This document shows positions 52,330 through 60,457 of a DNA stretch of 60,457 nt, one piece after another. The position numbers and the translations under genes were made by a program. The stretch's first letter is position 1. Each line of letters begins with the position of its first letter. Under the pieces are notes generated by a model, which made no database searches, was not told the DNA's origin, and worked only from the letters and a program-made list of their open reading frames with translations. The DNA is from Nemertoderma westbladi. Its lineage: Eukaryota > Xenacoelomorpha > Nemertodermatida > Nemertodermatidae. The stretch is from positions 1 to 60,457 of the forward strand of contig JAUCBJ010005397.1 of assembly GCA_032718475.1 (NCBI GenBank), given 5' to 3'.

Positions 52330-52545
52330 TCTTTGGCCAGGACCAGCCAGTGCTTTGGCGGCTTCACGGAATGAATAAGCATGGTGGACAGCCCATGACT
52401 TTCTTGAGACGCCTCCTAAAGGACACTGGCCTTGAAGATGCGGAGTACCTAGAAAAGATGCGCATGATCTAGCAAATGTCTTGGGTGATGGGACTTGTCG
52501 ACAAGCCGACTCAGCATTCTTAATATACTGTATATGTAATAGTAA
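52330..52545 (+). pseudogene. LINE 3' end, third copy
   Basis: The plus strand encodes PVLWRLHGMNKHGGQPMTFL and RRLLKDTGLEDAEYLEKM, followed by the family's 3' tail (AGCAAATGTCTTGGGTGATG). Only the end of the element is present, as usual for 5'-truncated LINE copies. It lies just upstream of the first sulfotransferase exon. Confidence 0.75.
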
Positions 52546-52610
52546 ATAGTAGTAGGCCCTGAAATTGCCACTTAAATTGATTATTTTGGAATGCAACCGT
52601 TATATTTCAG

Positions 52611-52757
52611 GATAGCAGCTACTCCTAAGTTACCAATACAGAATGTTGTGTTTCTCAAAGTTCATAAAGCTGGAAGTGAAACAATGCAATCAATATTGAT
52701 GCGGTACGCATTGAAGCATAACTTAACATTGGCTCTACCCGCTTCCGGAAACAGCAG
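52611..52757 (+). CDS. Galactose 3-O-sulfotransferase (Gal3ST family), internal exon
   Basis: It is bounded by an acceptor TATATTTCAG (52601-52610) and a donor GTAATA (52758). The 147-nt exon encodes VVFLKVHKAGSETMQSILMR, the 5'-phosphosulfate-binding loop of Gal3ST enzymes (family form FLKTHKTxSST). It leaves a split Arg codon that is completed by the next exon. Gal3ST enzymes are Golgi type II membrane proteins that transfer sulfate from PAPS to the 3-OH of galactose on glycolipids or glycans. The upstream exon(s) with the start codon and membrane anchor were not found in the window. Confidence 0.9.
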
Positions 52758-52906
52758 GTAATATATCAATCTTTTGTTTGTAACGGGACTGTGTAGGCCT
52801 AACTCTGGTACATTCGGTACTACACGGGTACTGCAGTGTAGGCATAGAAGGTACAGACTTCTGACATTATGCCTATAGGCCTACTTGTTGATTTCTTCCC
52901 TTGCAG

Positions 52907-53465
52907 ATTTGGTTGGTTACTGGGTTGGCCTCGGCCCTTCAATCGCAATGACATTCTGGAATCTGTGAGATTTAAATCTAACATTCTGAGCCATCACATG
53001 GTATGGAATGAGACTGAAGTAGATGCTGTGATGCCGACAAATAGTTACAGAATTGCCATTTTAAGGGACACCCATACTCACTTCGAGAGTTCTATGTCCT
53101 ATTTGCACTCAAAAGGGAAATATATATGGCCTACATCTAGCAACACATCGGTTAATGATTTTATAAACAACTCAGATGATATAATGAAAATTAATTTCTC
53201 AGGAAAAGCGTTTATGCAAAATTTAGCTTGTTATGAATTTGGATTTCGAAATGTTCAATCTTTAAAGCAAATTAATCATATAATCAACTATGTCGACTCG
53301 AAGTTTGATTTTATTATGATAACTGAATATTTCGACATTAGTTTGGCGTTGTTGAGACGGGAACTGAATTGGGAGTTTAGCGATGTGATATACAATCATT
53401 TGAACGTGAGACGTGAGGTTGCACGCGAAATAATAGATGATGACCTAAAACTGAAAATCAGGAAG
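52907..53465 (+). CDS. Galactose 3-O-sulfotransferase (Gal3ST family), main catalytic exon
   Basis: The acceptor CCCTTGCAG ends at 52906. The exon continues the split codon from 52757 and encodes FGWLLGWPRPFNRNDIL, ILSHHMVWNETEVDAVMP, the 3'-phosphate-binding segment YRIAILRDTHTHFESSMSYL, CYEFGF and ITEYFDISLALLRRELNW, all in family order. I place its end at 53465 with a donor GTTAGT, because that leaves phase 0 and joins in frame to the conserved ADWLLYNHFNQSLW at 58440. If read through instead, the frame stops at 53520-53522 and the conserved C-terminal part would be lost. Confidence 0.9.
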
Positions 53466-54614
53466 GTTAGTATAGGTGAGCAACCAAAACATGAAGTTCT
53501 TATGGCTACTTTAGATGACTAAATGGCTTCATCATTAACATACCTTTAATCGAAAATAATACATTGTGGTTCCAAAATTTACTACTATGTTGCCTAGCTT
53601 TAGATTGCATTAACAATTAATTGCTAGCTAATTACATAGTATAAGCTCATAGTGAATTCAGCTAAATATATTGTCAAGGTTAGTGTAATTACTTGGAACT
53701 ACATTTCTGTAGTTTATGTTATTACGAGCTGCAGTAGAGCTTGTCCTGCTTTATGAAAGCCCATGTTGCCCTCCCTGTAGGGTGTAGGTCATGTTATGAT
53801 AACCACAGAAATAAAGCATAGCATTGCAGCTATCGGGCTCTTAATATAGCACTTCATGCTAAATACAAGAGGATGAAACGTAATGTTCATCAGTTCATGG
53901 CATTAAATTCAACATTCAACGATCATTTATCATCATACTTACCATAGAAAAACATTTTATTGCCATAAAGCAATGCTTCCATGCACTCTGCAGGAATGAT
54001 ATATGATTTGGTTTAATTTGATTGCCTGGCACTGCCGTCTTGGAAGAGTACAGATCTGCCGGCTGACTGGCAATGAATCCCAGTGGTGTTGCCATTTTGT
54101 GATGGCCACTTGGCCTCTCACCCACAATATATTGTTTTATTGTTGAATTTCTGGTTTACTTAACGCTCGTCTATGGACGAGCCGTAAATAATCCACCTAT
54201 TTATTTATCGCTCACGCTGTCTTAGTTACTATTAATAACAGAGTGTAATATTAACTATTTCAGTATTTCTTGTTGCAGTTACCCAAGGCGTTCTAGAACT
54301 ACAGATGTAGTTCTAGAACGCCTTGCATACAATACAATTATAACATTATAAAAATTGCTAGCTACCCATGTATATAATTTAATATTCCGATATGAATGTA
54401 ATGGCGATTTATTATTTACATCACTTATACGAATTACTATTATTACTGTTAGGATACAAATTCTCCAGAATTAAAGAGATAATTAGAACTAGCTAACGAA
54501 CATGTTATTAGTGTGGCCTAGGGCTCCATTTTTTCACTATCATCACGACAAGATCTACGGTTATACACCATGACCCGTAATATAGTGTCATTTTCTGATG
54601 ACACGGGTCCTCCC

Positions 54615-55410
54615 TCAAATTTTTCTACAAATCTTTTTCATATTGCTTGAAATTTGAAACACAACTAGTTCAACTCACCGTGGTTGTTACCATGAAGCCG
54701 GAATTTTCGATTTCGTCTTTAAATTTTTTTATAAGCCTTTTTAAAAAGTGTCTTTTGCGAAATCGCACCATCCGTATCATTGCCATTCTTCATATTACTT
54801 GTATTTTTTTCATATCAATAGAAAGCTTGTGTTGAAAGGATTCCAAATATGTAACAATATCTGAATTTCCGTGAGAAACAGCTGAGATATAGGTGTTCAA
54901 AGATTGCAAGAAGTGTTGTCCGCTGAATGCCATTTATTCTATTTAATAAATACATGATGTTCTGGAACAATTTGTTTAAGTATGAATAGCTACGCAGTAG
55001 ATATATTGGATAGGAATACCAGTGTTGCCTACCAACTCATAAAATAAATAATCCTTTCTAGAATTTTGTGTATTTATTAAATAGAATAAATGGCCTGCCG
55101 GGAACGATAATTCTAGCAATCTTTGAACGCCTATTTCTCAGCTGTTTCTCAACGAAATTCAGATATTGTTACATAATTCGAATCCTTGCAACGCAATCTT
55201 TTTAATGATATGAAAAAATTACGACTAATGTTAAGAATGTCCACGATACGGGGTGCGATTTCGCAAAAGACACTATTTTAAAACGCTTATAAAAAGAATT
55301 TAAAGGCAACATCGAAAATTCCGGCTTCATGGGGTCATCGACGGTGAGTGGAACTAGTGGTGTTTCAAATTTCAAGCAATATGATAAAGATTTGTAGAAA
55401 AATCTTGGGG
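54615..55410. repeat. Large inverted repeat (foldback), ~350-bp arms
   Basis: 54615-54960 is complementary, with mismatches and small indels, to 55060-55410. Matching words include TTTCTACAAATCTTT, GCTTGAAATTTGAAACA, TTTTGCGAAATCGCACC, GAGAAACAGCTGAGA and TATTTATTAAATAGAATAAATG. A diverged single arm is found at 60100-60330. It ends next to a poly-G tract (55408-55427). Probably a foldback or MITE-type element; class unknown. Confidence 0.65.
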
Positions 55411-55739
55411 GGGGGGGGGGGGGGGGGTCCGTGTCATCAGAAAATGACGGCATTACTATGTTATTATTATTGTTATTATCATACACCGGCAAGCCGGGTA
55501 CAGACTACGTATGTGATAACAGAACAAAAAGAAAAATAAATCAACTAAACAGCGTAGTACACAATACAGAAGAATAATTATAGCACAAATCGTAATAAGG
55601 ACCTATAAGAACAAAAGAAATATACAACAGATAGTTAAGGATAAACAGTTAAGTAGTAACACGAATGTCTAAGGCGAACAAATATTTACCAAAATATCAT
55701 TAAGTTCAACCGAACTAAAACCGGGAATATTTAGAAATC

Positions 55740-56353
55740 CATTGTTATAATCAACTAATTCTCAACACAAAGGCACTATATATGATGATCTACTGTCTGG
55801 GAACCAAGTGACATTAATGCATAGCCGTTTTGAAATATTATTGAAACCAACTTGACATTTATTAATAATATGATATAAATTCGCACCAGATACTGTCCTA
55901 CAATCAAATAAACATAACGTTGCAAGAAATTTAATTGAGGGTTTATTACTATGCAATAACGACTGTGCAAAAGATAAAAACCTACTGCAAAGCATACTAT
56001 AGGGATGAGCGAAAGGTACTAATCCCTCTACAATAAAACGATGCGTATTTAGTGGTAACCCCCAAACAAGACGAATGTTAATATGCCACGATGTCACCAA
56101 TCTTGACCCACAATTGACTACCATAAAAACTCGTGCAATAAATACGTTACAAATTGGATAACGTATATGGGTGAGTAAAATAAAATTCCCTACGTAAACT
56201 AACTAATTTACCAATAAATTTACCGCGTTTTGACATTACATCAATGGTAAATCTACCACTAAAATGAAATATATTACCCAAATGGGTGGCTTGCTTAACC
56301 CAAGGAAGGGAGGAGCCATTTAATACAATAATGGGTACCCACTTTAAGACCAT
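55740..56353 (-). pseudogene. LINE reverse-transcriptase C-terminal relic (second LINE type)
   Basis: Minus-strand frames 56353-56147 and 56124-55762 encode VLNGSSLPWVKQATHLGNIF, KRGKFIGKLVSL, then SFYGSQLW bridging the two frames, WGLPLNTHRFIVEGL, MLCSRFLSFAQSLLHSNK and LCLFDCRTVSG. This is the characteristic end of CR1/L2-like LINE proteins. Only one or two frame changes and stops are present. It lies antisense in the Gal3ST intron. Confidence 0.8.
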
Positions 56354-56935
56354 TTATTTGACCATGTTAATGGCTATTATCATGAGGTTTTTTGTTTTAG
56401 AACATAAATGTCATCTTCGATGTGACGTTAGCTAGTGTTTTTATTATGGTAGCTACTGTTTTTTTTTTAGGTAGCCACTGTTTTTTTAGGTAGCTACTGT
56501 TTTTAAAATTACAAAACCAAACTTTTGGTACCTAATTTTGGATCAATTTTTGACCATGTTAATGGATATTATCATGATGTTTTGTGTTCTAGAACGTAAA
56601 TTTCACCTTCTGAGTGAGGTTAGCTATTATTTTTTTTTATGGTGCTAGTGTTTTTAATGGTAGCTAGTGGTCTTTAAAATTACAAAAGAAAATTTGTAAT
56701 TCCCCTTTTATTTAGGCAATTTCCGTATCATCAATATATTCTAGAAATGACTAATAAAAAGATAAATAAATCTAGAATTTTTTTTGGATGCTCTCAAAAA
56801 GGTCAAGAAAATATTATTATTAAACACGATAAGCACAGGTAGTGTTCTGACTGAGGGCACTACTATGTTATGGGTACCCACTTTTTGACCATTTATTTGA
56901 CAATGTTAATGGCTATTATCTTGAGGATTTTTGTT
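56329..56935. repeat. Short direct repeats in the intron
   Basis: ATGGGTACCCACTTT...GACCATTTATTTGAC and the following 40 bp occur at 56325 and 56865, about 540 bp apart, with a third partial copy near 56550 (TGACCATGTTAATGGATATT). The first copy overlaps the upstream edge of the LINE relic. Confidence 0.7.
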
Positions 56936-57283
56936 TTAGGGGGATTTTTGTTTTACGGGACATGGTGTATATACATATATGTTTTTGTATTTCTTTGTAT
57001 TTACAATGTTCTCGAACAAGTCTCCTTGATATTATACATTAAAATTAACAACAAAATATGATGCCATAAGTTTTCCAAGAATGGGGCCCCAGGCCACACT
57101 AATACCACGAACATTACTTCATGTATTATTGATATTTTATTATTTATTTTTTATTTGATATTATTGATGAAAGCAGAGAAGAAAATGCGTTTTAAGAGGT
57201 GTATTTTCAATGCACAACAATGGGAATTACACAAACAATAAAGAAATTATTTATTCGAACCACGAGCTGCATCAGCCCCATTA

Positions 57284-57633
57284 AGGCCTGTTTAGTGTTT
57301 ACACGTGGCAACTTTTAGCGCAACTTAAATTAATCGCTGTTGTGGCAACTTTACCAGCAACTTTACCTGCAACTTGGCCGGCAACTTTTATAGCAACTTG
57401 GCTAGTTTGACTGTAAAATAGTGGGTCATTTTATTTTCTAGCTAGTTTGATAATTAAATCTGATTATCCCGCTTTATTCGCCAACGCAAATTCCTTCAAG
57501 CTGCCGTAAAAGTTGAGCAACTTTTACGGCAACTTTTTTACGTGTTTACACGGAGCAACTTGATCGGCAACCTGGGTTGCTCTACAAGTTGCCGAGAAAG
57601 TTGCTCTAAAAGTTGCCACGTGTAAACAGGCCA
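57284..57633. mobile_element. MITE with TTA target duplication, rich in GCAACTT
   Basis: The ends are GGCCTGTTTA...TTTACACGTGGCAACTTTT and, inverted, AAAAGTTGCCACGTGTAAACAGGCC. TTA flanks both sides (57281-57283, 57634-57636), as in PIF/Harbinger-type elements. The interior has over ten copies of GCAACTT or its complement. No coding capacity. Confidence 0.75.
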
Positions 57634-58267
57634 TTAGATTCCTTCCTCTACACACCATCACCATCTCGCAACATGATCGCTTCGCAGTGGTATTGGGTCG
57701 AAGGTCCGAATGAGACGAAGTGGTTCGTCCTGGAACCTCTCGCAGCAGTTTCAGTGTAGTAAAGATAATTGTAGGCCCCGTGAAATTGAAACAACTACCA
57801 AAACGTAACGTAACGCAACTTTGAAGTAATGGTATTTTACCCTACAGCAATAATAAAATGCCGAAAAGTATGATTTCTTATATCAGCTGATCGAGGTATT
57901 CTAGAATGCAGTGGGCAGGCCTGGTATTAAGATGGCCTTGATATAAGGTATTTTTTTATACTAGCTAGTATGTTCGTCAACATGTTAGCTATTATTGTTA
58001 TAATTTTATTACATATCTTAAAATAGTTCAAAATTAATATATTAGCTAGTTTTTGTTACTTTAAATTGTTGTTCTAGATATATAAAAATGTTCCAGAATT
58101 GTTTCTGTAACCTTTTTAAGAGTTCTTGAACATAGTTCTCGAAATTTAGTATATAATAGCGAAAATGTATGTGAATCGTAAACAAATCATACAAATATAA
58201 GAAATGGCCAATATTATCTATTATACCTCTTGTTAATTACTCCAGAAATTGAACAATAAAACAAAAT

Positions 58268-58406
58268 ATTATATTGTGTATAATGTACCTTTATCTCACT
58301 TCGGTCCCTCGTTTCAATATTTCACTCACTCGCTTCGCTCGTTCGTGTAGATATTAACACTCGGGACCGGCGTCAGATAAAGTGCTACATTATACACAAT
58401 ATAATA
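58268..58406. mobile_element. Short hairpin MITE next to the exon 3 acceptor
   Basis: TATTATATTGTGTATAATGTA (21 bp; 58268-58288) is matched by the inverted TACATTATACACAATATAATA ending at 58406. Between them lies CACTCGCTTCGCTCGTTCGTG. The right end is only about 30 bp upstream of the splice acceptor at 58439. Confidence 0.65.
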
Positions 58407-58439
58407 AATAGTTATTATTTTATCTCCAATTTGTTACAG

Positions 58440-58805
58440 TTTAATAATGCTGATTGGCTGTTATATAACCACTTTAACCAATCATTGTGGAGGCGGGTTG
58501 AAGAAGTGGGACATTTAAAGATACAAGAGGATGTTGATATAATACGGAGTATGAATAAATTGGTTAAGGTTTGTGTTGTTCTCATGATACATAAATGTAT
58601 TAATTGGCGTACGGACAATTCCGACCCGGACAAATCCGTCCCGGACAATTCCGACCCGGACAATTCCGAACCGGACAAATCCGACCCGGACAATTCCGAC
58701 CCGGACAATTCTGACCCGGACAATTCCGACCCGGACAAATCCGACCCGGACAATTCCGACGATGGATGGATGTTAATTTTACTAATTATACTGAAATTAC
58801 TGTAG
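58440..58805 (+). CDS. Galactose 3-O-sulfotransferase, last exon with a minisatellite-coded tail
   Basis: It starts in phase 0 after TTGTTACAG and encodes FNNADWLLYNHFNQSLWRRV and EDVDIIRSMNKL, the conserved C-terminal part of Gal3ST enzymes. The frame then continues through KVCVVLMIHKCIN into about ten 5-residue units of the type NSDPD/KSDPD, encoded by the 15-bp minisatellite at 58612-58760, and ends DDGWMLILLIILKLL with a stop at 58803-58805. The join to the previous exon is supported by phase and by homology. Whether the repeat tail is translated is less sure: an alternative donor GTTTGT lies at about 58570, which would remove it. Confidence 0.8.
   Translation, partial: FNNADWLLYNHFNQSLWRRVEEVGHLKIQEDVDIIRSMNKLVKVCVVLMIHKCINWRTDNSDPDKSVPDNSDPDNSEPDKSDPDNSDPDNSDPDNSDPDKSDPDNSDDGWMLILLIILKLL
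58612..58760. repeat. 15-bp minisatellite (GACCCGGACAATTCC)
   Basis: About ten tandem units with point variants (AAATCC for AATTCC, GAACCG for GACCCG). The length is a multiple of three, so unit changes keep the plus frame open; the minus strand is also open through it, by the same arithmetic. Confidence 0.9.
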
Positions 58806-59664
58806 CTATATTAAACATACATACTGTTTGTTTAACAAACTGAGGACGGACGCAAATATAATCTCGGCGAATTAATATCCCGCCTCAATGTTAAATTATC
58901 AAGTAAGGGGAAAGGAGCAGGTTACTGTAGCGCGCTATTCTAACCAAAACAATAAACTAAACACAATAGAACAGGTTACAGTTTTATTTTTGGGAGTAAT
59001 CAGCTGTTATTTGCGTCGAATTTCCCCTGGACTGGAGAGGGATGAATTGTTATTGCTTCGAAAGTCCCCCAACCCCTATCTGATTAAACAATATGGTATG
59101 TTAATTTATGAAATCATCAAATATTTTATTTAGTTGTGTGGAATTAATTTCGCACTACCACATCTTCAGGGCGACATATTTTCCAGCTTTATAACACAGT
59201 GTGACATTATTTCTCAGTATGTCCCTACTAGTTCAACAAGTTCATCTTATCTGCGCAACAAACCTTTCTAAAACGATTCAACATATCGATTATAATAAGC
59301 ATATGATAATACGCAGTGTCATGTACGGTTTCCTAGAAAAGACAAACACAAATATTATAATCGTTAATTTACATTTTCTCATTCTTTCAATACATCGATA
59401 TCAATGTCGTACACTCAACTACAGCTTTGGATACCCTTCGAAATGGGTTCTACGTAAAATTTTACATATATAGTGAAAAAATGGTGCTTTCCTCACCTTT
59501 GTCGTGATATGGCTAATTTTCCACCCTATGCCATGTGACTACACTACATACATTTTCTATGTATTTCCAGAATATCCAGTATGTCACCGCGTCATTAATA
59601 GGCTGTTCTAGAAAGTTTAAGTGCATAACTACAAATAATTCCCCACAAATAAATAAAATTAGAT
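58806..59664. other. 3' flank of the Gal3ST gene, nothing recognised
   Basis: AT-rich. Small frames (58888-59133, 59201-59473) show no features. No clear polyadenylation site can be chosen. Confidence 0.5.
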
Positions 59665-59772
59665 TCGCCATTGTTCATAATTAGCACATTAAAGCTTTTA
59701 CGGCCCTCGTTCTATTATCAAAATCACTCGTGCCGTAACGCTATAAAGTAGTCTTTTATGAACAATGACGTA
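59665..59772. repeat. Imperfect palindrome (~108 bp)
   Basis: CGCCATTGTTCATAA at the left pairs with TTATGAACAATGACG at the right, and AGCTTTTACGGC with GCCGTAACGCT inside. Probably a small foldback MITE. Confidence 0.55.
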
Positions 59773-60099
59773 TATATAGTTATATCTGTGCCTTTTTGAA
59801 TTTATATTATCTTTTTAGGAGATTTGTGGTACCGGTACAAGAACACAGTGGAGAAGAAAGAACAGGGAGTGTAATTTGTATAATTTAAGGCCACAAACAG
59901 TAACTGAAGAGTTGACAAATTATAGTGTGAATAAATCTACAACGGGTAATTTGTATTTGAAATATTTGTAAAAAAAATTTTTAGTATAGGGTCAGGTTGG
60001 ACTAACAATATCGGTGCACAATTTGGTTAATTGTACGAAAATACTTATATACACCGCGCCCCGGAATATGGTGTCGTAATTCAATCACACGACATCCCA

Positions 60100-60330
60100 A
60101 ATTTTTATACTGTACATATATCTTAATGAAATTGTATGAAATTTGAAACAGAGATAGTTTCACCTCCCGACCACTGACTGGGTGAGCCAGAATTTTTATT
60201 TTTGCTTTCAATCTTTAGCTACAAGCGTTTAAAAAAAGTGCCTCCCGCGATATTACACCAGTTACACCGCAGTTATTCTTCTACCTTATACTGTATGTAG
60301 CTGTTTGTTGGTACCAATGGAAAGCTGGTC
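60100..60330. repeat. Diverged single arm of the foldback repeat at 54615-55410
   Basis: Shared words are ATGAAATTTGAAACA, GTTTAAAAAAAGTG.CT..CGCGA and CCAATGGAAAGCTGG, in the same order as 54640-54835. Confidence 0.5.
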
Positions 60331-60344
60331 ATGCAACTACTACT

Positions 60345-60457
60345 AGGATCGACATGCTGCATTGCAGCTGCCTTTTTAAGAATGCTGTGCCGGCTTATCG
60401 ACAAAATTGCACCGCCACAACTCCCTATCACCCATGACATTTGCTAGATCATCCGTC
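60345..60457 (-). pseudogene. LINE 3' tail, fourth copy, cut by window edge
   Basis: The reverse complement has GATCTAGCAAATGTCATGGG, GCAATTTTGTCGATAAGCC and GCAGCTGCAATGCAGCATG, matching the tail at 11300-11440 and, in part, 52460-52530. Confidence 0.7.

Larger units (their letters stand above)
53466..58439 (+). other. Intron of the Gal3ST gene (about 5.0 kb)
   Basis: Inferred from the donor at 53466 and the acceptor TTGTTACAG at 58431-58439. It contains an inverted repeat (54615-55410), a LINE relic (55740-56353), short direct repeats (56329-56935) and two MITEs (57284-57633, 58268-58406). A 22-bp near-palindrome lies at 54288-54321 (AAGGCGTTCTAGAACTACAG / CTAGAACGCCTT). The stretches 53523-54610 and 56940-57280 show nothing else. 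Confidence 0.75.

Noticed and set aside
53466-53522. Sulfotransferase gene ending at the stop at 53520
   Set aside because: The conserved C-terminal motif is found downstream at 58440 with matching phase and a good donor/acceptor pair, so the stop is intronic.
58415-58753. Minus-strand frame with SGSDLSGSELSG units, resembling a pentapeptide-repeat protein
   Set aside because: It is the antisense reading of the 15-bp minisatellite in the Gal3ST exon; any 15-bp array gives five-residue repeats in every open frame.
1-60457. Giant virus, Polinton/Maverick or prophage-like gene cluster
   Set aside because: No capsid, packaging ATPase, protein-primed polymerase or similar genes; all large ORFs belong to LTR retrotransposons.

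Overview
This is a eukaryotic, repeat-dense piece of a metazoan genome, most likely a marine invertebrate. I infer this from a spliced carbohydrate sulfotransferase gene, BEL/Pao and Gypsy LTR retrotransposons, several non-LTR retrotransposon remnants and MITEs. No bacterial operons, CRISPR arrays or prophage are present. The species cannot be named from sequence alone. The hexamers AGGCCT and ACCGGT look over-represented.

Layout. (1) 1-3856: the 5' end of a BEL/Pao-like element (element C, minus strand) running off the left edge: 1,200-bp LTR, long repetitive leader, and the N-terminus of an Ala/Glu/Lys-rich coiled-coil ORF. (2) 3857-11300: unclassified dispersed repeats plus a 2.69-kb hAT-like TIR element (6483-9168, 8-bp TSD) that was itself hit by an element C/B-family LTR, now a solo LTR (7254-8397, 5-bp TSD). 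(3) 11562-26546: element A, a 14,985-bp BEL/Pao-like retrotransposon on the minus strand. It has 1,914-bp LTRs that look identical and a GAAGC target duplication, and sits inside a degenerate LINE. It encodes a coiled-coil N-terminus, a gag-protease-integrase polyprotein without any visible reverse transcriptase or RNase H, and a downstream zinc-knuckle ORF (ORF3). (4) 27060-30899: LINE relics and a TIR element. (5) 30900-49727: element B, 18,828 bp on the plus strand, with 1,172-bp LTRs about 1 percent diverged and a GTGTT target duplication. It holds ORF1, an antisense 3'-truncated Gypsy element, an internally deleted pol (RNase H and integrase only) and a long ORF3 related to that of element A. 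(6) 49728-52600: repeats, one unrecognised ORF and a LINE 3' end. (7) 52611-58805: three exons of a Gal3ST-family galactose 3-O-sulfotransferase gene on the plus strand, with a 5-kb intron full of repeats and a last exon ending in a 15-bp minisatellite. (8) To the end: AT-rich sequence, a palindrome and another LINE 3' end.

The most interesting content is the pair of giant BEL/Pao-type elements. Both lack reverse transcriptase, for structurally different reasons, yet both keep integrase and an extra ORF3 in the position usually held by env. ORF3 encodes an unfamiliar protein with a C-x2-C / C-x2-H site, three zinc knuckles and a basic tail. Element A also carries about nine copies of a short nucleotide motif that recurs in coding and non-coding positions and is read in different frames. 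The apparent identity of its LTRs implies that a reverse-transcriptase-less element moved recently, presumably with help in trans.
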